A stretch of DNA of 51,901 bases, taken from IMG/VR virus record IMGVR_UViG_3300046467_000510, positions 1-51,901 of that record; one strand, written 5' to 3'. The position numbers and the translations under genes are program-made. The notes under the pieces are model-generated. The model did not search any database, had not been told where the DNA came from, and was given only the letters and a program-made list of their open reading frames with translations. Below are positions 48,260 through 51,901 of this stretch, piece by piece. Numbering within the stretch: position 1 is the stretch's first letter; each line of letters opens with the position of its first letter. Source of the stretch: a virus.

Positions 48260-48980
48260 TCTCCACCACGAACACGTGTCAGAATTCACGTCGCAAGGCG
48301 CGTTAATTAAAAGACAACTCGACTTGGGATACAACAACGTCGAACTCGACAAGCCGTTAACAACTGACCAATACAAGTTGGCCGCTGAATTGTTAGCGGG
48401 GTATCGAGCGCTAAAGGCTGAAGCAGTTAAGTTTTACGACGCAATGTTGAAGCCGTTAAACGAAAAGCGGAACACCATCCTCGGATGGAAGCGCGGGGAC
48501 GTGTCGATCATTAATGACACTATTGATGGTCTATCGACAAGTCTGACAAGCTACGAAGCCGAGCAGGAACGTCTTCGCGAGGAACAAGCAGAACAAGCGC
48601 TTAAAGATGCCGAGAAAAAAGCGGCAGCAGAACGCGACGACGTTCTTGATGAACTGGAGGCGTTATGTGGCGACGACACGTCGCTTCAGAAGGACGTAGA
48701 GGCGCTTAAAACGCAGCCTCCAGTGTTGAACATTACGTTTGCAGACGAGCCGGTTAAGAAAGAGGACGTCGCTGTCTCGTCACGCGATACGTATTCAGTC
48801 AACGTTGTCGACATGGTGTTGCTGGCCGAGGCAGTTGGTAATCACCAAGTCCAACACGACGTTCTGAAACCGAACCAAGGCGTTCTAAATAAAATCGCCT
48901 CGCTTCAAAAAAAGAACTTCAATCTTCCCGGTTGCGAAGTTCAGGTGAAGCGTTCATATAGAAGGAAGGGAGGTCGCTAG
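48246..48980 (+). CDS. Coiled-coil recombination-accessory protein
   Basis: 244 aa. The middle is a long coiled coil ('EAEQERLREEQAEQALKDAE'). The C-terminal part 'VVDMVLLAEAVGNHQVQHDV' and 'LKPNQGVLNKIASLQKK' then 'GCEVQVKR' is a pattern shared by many phage proteins next to RecB-like nucleases and annealases. Function is unknown. It overlaps both neighbours, supporting a joint role. Confidence 0.6.
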   Translation: MPINNLHHEHVSEFTSQGALIKRQLDLGYNNVELDKPLTTDQYKLAAELLAGYRALKAEAVKFYDAMLKPLNEKRNTILGWKRGDVSIINDTIDGLSTSLTSYEAEQERLREEQAEQALKDAEKKAAAERDDVLDELEALCGDDTSLQKDVEALKTQPPVLNITFADEPVKKEDVAVSSRDTYSVNVVDMVLLAEAVGNHQVQHDVLKPNQGVLNKIASLQKKNFNLPGCEVQVKRSYRRKGGR

Positions 48981-50317
48981 TGTCCGATGTCGTAGGGTCG
49001 CCGCTGAGTACGTTGACGAACGATGAATTTGAACAATGCGTACTTGGACAAATTATTGTTCACGATGCGTGGCAACTTTACGCTTCGTTCGGAGTCGCGC
49101 CAGAAGACTTCTGGAACGCCGAACACAAAACTATTCTCCGCGCTGCGTCTGACGTTTATGCGTCCGGTGTATCTCCTGACCCCGTGTTAATCCATCAACG
49201 TGGCGGGAACCCGTTCGTTATTAGTAAATGTATGGACGCGTGTGTAAAAGTTCGCGAGGAGAACAGTCGGTATATGTTGTCGCAACTTCGTGAACTGGCG
49301 AGAGCGAGGGCTGTCTATTATGCCAGTCAGGACCTCGATAAGAAGCTTTCGAAAGGGGACGCGACCGCGCACAAGATTGTGACTGAGCATTTATTAGCGA
49401 TCGACCAAATCGTTCGTGACACGTCTGAAGCTGGCGTGGTGATGAATGCTGAAGCTCAGTTTCGTGCGGTGGCTAACCTTGCGAACAATCGAGAGTCCGA
49501 ACGTCGCGTATGGCTCGGCCTACTTCCACTCGACCATGTTATTGACGGCTTGTCACCCGGAGAGATATTGGGCCTCGCAGCCCGACCCGGAATCGGCAAG
49601 ACGTTATGGCTGGGAAGGTATATGGCGTCAGTGTTGGAGTACGAGATTCCAACGCTGATGTTTTCGTTAGAGATGCCGACAGCGCAAATCGTTACACGCC
49701 TCATCCAACCTCAGTTCAGTGTGTCTCGTCAGGATGCATTAACACATATCGCATCTGACAAGATTCAATCCGACGACTACGCAAAACAGTTTTCCAATTT
49801 ATATATTTGTGATAGAGCCGGACTGAGCGTGGCTGAGATGGAAGCGATTACACAGCGACTAAAGAAACAACATGACATCGGCTTAGTTCTTATCGACCAC
49901 CTTGGCCTTATTGGAGGTCATACAAACCTTGGTTCATACGAACGGACGAGTGCGAACTCGCGAGAGATAAAAGACCTCGCGAAACGTTGCGAGGTGTCGG
50001 TTGTGTTAGCCGTTCAGGTGTCACGCGAAGCTGGGGGAGATGGATCGCTCCCGCTAACGTTGTCATCAACACGAGACTCAGGTGTTACGGAGGAGGTTGT
50101 TGACTACTTGGTCGGGCTACATCGTCCAGAGCGTAACCTTTCTCTCGCGCTGGACGAGAAGGAGAAGTATAAGGACGTTGTTATGGCGCGTGTCTTAAAG
50201 AACCGACATGGCAGCGTCGGCGCGGAAGTTGCAGTTCATATTAATCCTGACACGTTGGAATGGACGGAGCGGCCGACGCTTCGCCAGCCAATAAGTTCAT
50301 CATCCAAGCGCTACTAA
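48980..50317 (+). CDS. dnaB: DnaB-like replicative helicase
   Basis: 445 aa. The N-terminal domain has 'FEQCVLGQIIVHDAWQLYAS'. The RecA-like domain has 'LSPGEILGLAARPGIGKTLW' (Walker A near 201-208), 'PTLMFSLEMPTAQIVTRL', 'LVLIDHLGLIGG' (Walker B) and 'SVVLAVQVSRE'. 'TRDSGVTEEVVDYLVGLHR' is the usual R-x-S-G-x-x-E-x-x-A/D-D motif. It unwinds DNA at the phage fork. The GTG start overlaps the previous TAG. No DNA polymerase is seen in the window. Confidence 0.92.
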   Translation: MSDVVGSPLSTLTNDEFEQCVLGQIIVHDAWQLYASFGVAPEDFWNAEHKTILRAASDVYASGVSPDPVLIHQRGGNPFVISKCMDACVKVREENSRYMLSQLRELARARAVYYASQDLDKKLSKGDATAHKIVTEHLLAIDQIVRDTSEAGVVMNAEAQFRAVANLANNRESERRVWLGLLPLDHVIDGLSPGEILGLAARPGIGKTLWLGRYMASVLEYEIPTLMFSLEMPTAQIVTRLIQPQFSVSRQDALTHIASDKIQSDDYAKQFSNLYICDRAGLSVAEMEAITQRLKKQHDIGLVLIDHLGLIGGHTNLGSYERTSANSREIKDLAKRCEVSVVLAVQVSREAGGDGSLPLTLSSTRDSGVTEEVVDYLVGLHRPERNLSLALDEKEKYKDVVMARVLKNRHGSVGAEVAVHINPDTLEWTERPTLRQPISSSSKRY

Positions 50318-50322
50318 TTGAA

Positions 50323-50334
50323 AGTGAGGTCACC
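50323..50334 (+). promoter_or_regulatory. AGTGAGGTCACC start cassette 5
   Basis: Identical to cassettes 1 and 3 and directly abuts ATG 50335. Confidence 0.7.
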
Positions 50335-50550
50335 ATGAAGTGTTGCCTGTGTTACGAAGAGATAGACGTTAACGTATTCGGGTGGACTGAAGGACATAAC
50401 GCGGACCCGTTAAGCGAGGACGGTCGCTGTTGTTCTATTTGTAACGCCACGAAAGTCATCCCGGCTCGACTCAACATAATTGAACCTATTATTAACGCCG
50501 ACCTGAAGGCGGTAGAAGGCGAGAGAGATGTTAAGGAGTCAGTAAGCTGA
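50335..50550 (+). CDS. Small zinc-finger-like protein
   Basis: 71 aa from the cassette-marked ATG (the frame from 50260 overlaps the helicase). 'KCCLCYEEI' and 'RCCSICNATKVI' are two C-x2-C knuckles about 30 residues apart with a His between ('GWTEGHNADPL'), a likely four-Cys zinc site. 'GHNADPLSEDGRCC' is a common phrase in small phage zinc proteins. Role unknown. Confidence 0.7.
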   Translation: MKCCLCYEEIDVNVFGWTEGHNADPLSEDGRCCSICNATKVIPARLNIIEPIINADLKAVEGERDVKESVS

Positions 50551-50792
50551 TGGCTGGCAAGGTGTCGTATACAGAAAAGCTTCGCCAGTTTCTTGAAGCG
50601 CATCCTAACGAATGGATTGATGGACGGAGGCTGTCGGACGTTGCTGGTGTGTATGCTTGGCGCACGCGGGTTAGTGAGGTTCGTAAGCTTGGACTGACGA
50701 TTGAGAATCGACAACGCCGAATGACAAACGGTGTTGTGGTGAGTCAGTATTGTTTTATTCCGTGTGTGGATCCAAATAGGAAACTGTTCTAG
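50550..50792 (+). CDS. Winged-helix DNA-binding protein
   Basis: 80 aa. 'QFLEAHPNEWIDGRRLSDVA', 'GVYAWRTRVSEVRKLGLTIE' and 'NRQRRMTNG' form a typical small winged helix found in phages, in which 'W-R-T-R-x-S-E-x-R' is the recognition helix. It may regulate nearby transcription, for example at the repeat array 130 bases downstream. ATG overlaps the previous stop. Confidence 0.72.
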   Translation: MAGKVSYTEKLRQFLEAHPNEWIDGRRLSDVAGVYAWRTRVSEVRKLGLTIENRQRRMTNGVVVSQYCFIPCVDPNRKLF

Positions 50793-50870
50793 TCCAGCCG
50801 TGTGTGGTTCTTTCTTTCTTCTTACGCACATGGACTCCTAACGCCTGACCGAGCGTCGGACGAATCGGTT

Positions 50871-50907
50871 GACCCCGATGGGCTTGCGCCTGTCGGGGTC
50901 TTTTTTT
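50871..50907 (+). terminator. Rho-independent terminator
   Basis: GACCCCGA pairs with TCGGGGTC, with loop TGGGCTTGCGCCTG (which can add GGGC/GCCT pairs), followed by TTTTTTT. It closes the helicase block and insulates the repeat array. Confidence 0.88.
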
Positions 50908-50922
50908 GTGTACGTTTTAACA

Positions 50923-51060
50923 TTTAATGTTGCAACTCTATTTCGATTTAACGATCAGAGCAGTCGCAAACATTTAACGATCAGAGCAGTACTAATTTAA
51001 CGATCAGAGCAGTACTGATTTAACGATCAGAGCAGTCGTAATAATTTAACGTTGCAACTC
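50923..51060 (+). repeat. Iteron-like array: four perfect 18-mers flanked by two related 16-mers
   Basis: TTTAACGATCAGAGCAGT lies at 50947, 50973, 50996 and 51019. TTTAATGTTGCAACTC (50923-50938) and TTTAACGTTGCAACTC (51045-51060) bracket the set. Start-to-start steps are 24, 26, 23, 23 and 26 bases, about two helical turns. It fills most of the 313-base gap between 50792 and 51106, after a terminator and before the RusA gene. The design fits an iteron origin or a multi-site operator. No ORF covers it. Confidence 0.9.
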
Positions 51061-51105
51061 AGTTTGCGTAGCGTATGAGGAACGTGATAGCGTGTTACTC
51101 ATACG

Positions 51106-51510
51106 ATGGTTCGCTTTACAGTTATTGGAAAGCCAAGGCCGAAGGGTTCAATGAAAGCGTTCGTTCCGAAGGGATGGGATCGAGCGGTCTTAACTTCGTC
51201 TAACCCATCAGTAAAAGAATGGGAGCAGACGATACGACTTGTCGCGCAGGAGTTTTCAGAAGCGTTTACGACTGGACCTGTCCGTGTTGGCCTTCGGTTT
51301 GCGTTACCTCGTCCAAAAAGTTTATCAGTAAAGTCTTCGCGGCTGCATACCAAGCGACCTGACATTGATAAGCTTAGCCGCGCAGTTCTTGATGCGTTAA
51401 CTGACGTGTTGTGGGCTGATGATTCTCAAGTTTTTTCGTTAACTGCTCGCAAGGTTTACGCCTTACCGAGCCAACCACCAAGAGTTGATATAACCATTAC
51501 AAGCCTATGA
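51106..51510 (+). CDS. rusA: RusA-family Holliday junction resolvase
   Basis: 134 aa. 'VIGKPRPKGSMKAFVPKGWD' at the start, 'KRPDIDKLSRAVLDALTDVL' and 'WADDSQVFSLTARKVYA' give the conserved acidic residues of RusA (D-x-D-K-L and the D-D-S pair). It cuts four-way junctions made in recombination or replication. It is the first gene after the repeat array, so it is probably under its control. Its stop overlaps the next start (ATGA). Confidence 0.9.
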   Translation: MVRFTVIGKPRPKGSMKAFVPKGWDRAVLTSSNPSVKEWEQTIRLVAQEFSEAFTTGPVRVGLRFALPRPKSLSVKSSRLHTKRPDIDKLSRAVLDALTDVLWADDSQVFSLTARKVYALPSQPPRVDITITSL

Positions 51511-51901
51511 CAGACATCGTAACGATTAAAAGAAACGGAAACGAAGCAGAACAAGAACGGCAGTCTCGTGAATTCAAGATGAACGATTTCATTTTCTCTC
51601 CCACGGGCATGACTGCCGAGAGCCAGACTTTTGATTCGTTTGATAAGTGGAGTCGCACGGGAGAATTTATTCGACTAACAAATCAAGCGTCGCAGTTCTG
51701 GTGGGGAGACTGGCTAAACATTGGCGAAGACCTTTTCGGGTCCAAGGCATCTCAAGCGTTAGAAGAAACAAGATGGGACGAAGAAACGCTCAGCGTGTAC
51801 GCGTGGGTCTGTAAAAACGTTCCTCCAGTTAACCGGTTAATCGGCGTTCCGTTTTCACACTACTTGCAACTCGCAAAACTACCGCACGACCAACAACGAC
51901 A
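51507..51901 (+). CDS. Partial gene, conserved DNA-associated phage protein (N-terminus)
   Basis: Runs off the right edge; 131 residues are visible. 'FIRLTNQASQFWWGDWLNIG' and 'ALEETRWDEETLSVYAWVCK' followed by 'FSHYLQLAKLP' match a phage and actinobacterial family (LmbU-like or ParB-neighbour type, from memory) with a helical DNA-binding character. Function is not established. It is coupled to rusA by an ATGA overlap. Confidence 0.6.
   Translation, partial: MTDIVTIKRNGNEAEQERQSREFKMNDFIFSPTGMTAESQTFDSFDKWSRTGEFIRLTNQASQFWWGDWLNIGEDLFGSKASQALEETRWDEETLSVYAWVCKNVPPVNRLIGVPFSHYLQLAKLPHDQQR

Noticed and set aside
50923-51060. CRISPR-like array
   Set aside because: Repeats are 18 bases with only 5-8 base gaps, too short for spacers, and no cas genes are near.

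Overview
The window looks like about 52 kb from inside the genome of a tailed double-stranded DNA phage. The evidence is a large terminase, a portal, an HK97-type prohead protease and capsid protein, a long tape-measure protein with a frameshifted tail chaperone, and a DnaB helicase. The long tape measure and the absence of sheath or baseplate genes suggest a siphovirus. A GH108-type endolysin suggests a Gram-negative host. The host cannot be named from the sequence. All confident genes are on the + strand, and both window ends cut genes.

Layout. (1) 1-7106: a tightly overlapping operon for an activated sugar, probably a CMP-nonulosonic (sialic-like) acid. It holds a 4,6-dehydratase, an oxidoreductase, a NeuB-like synthase, a GNAT, a FemAB-like protein, an SpsF-like cytidylyltransferase, a class III aminotransferase and a nitrilase. 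(2) 7108-11555: a 7-deazaguanine DNA-modification operon joined to it: two tandem DpdA-like guanine transglycosylases, a ParB-like protein, QueD, QueE, FolE and a purine phosphoribosyltransferase. QueC is not seen, so the encoded route stops at 7-carboxy-7-deazaguanine. (3) 11559-12560: a field of short repeats before the terminase. (4) 12451-25868: packaging and head genes, including a portal fused to a MuF-like domain and two related Rossmann-like proteins. (5) 25873-37821: tail, a glycosidase-like protein, a holin-like protein and the endolysin. (6) 37822-38770: microsatellite and structured non-coding DNA. (7) 38771-51901: early and middle genes. These begin with small ORFs that carry a hairpin just before the Shine-Dalgarno. 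A strange tRNA-like RNA follows. Next are a Ycf46/Ycf35-like cassette whose AAA+ domain looks circularly permuted, recombination and replication genes, and an iteron-like array before a RusA resolvase.

How it fits together. FolE, QueD and QueE would turn GTP into the deazaguanine base. The DpdA paralogues would swap it for guanine in phage DNA, perhaps guided by the ParB-like protein. The phosphoribosyltransferase could return the released guanine to the GTP pool. The sugar operon probably changes the cell surface or virion. Several short sequence families (TTTAACGATCAGAGCAGT, TTTAACGTT(G/C)AACTC, GAGGTCACC before start codons, and hairpin-SD leaders) recur at distant loci and are good candidates for phage-specific control elements.
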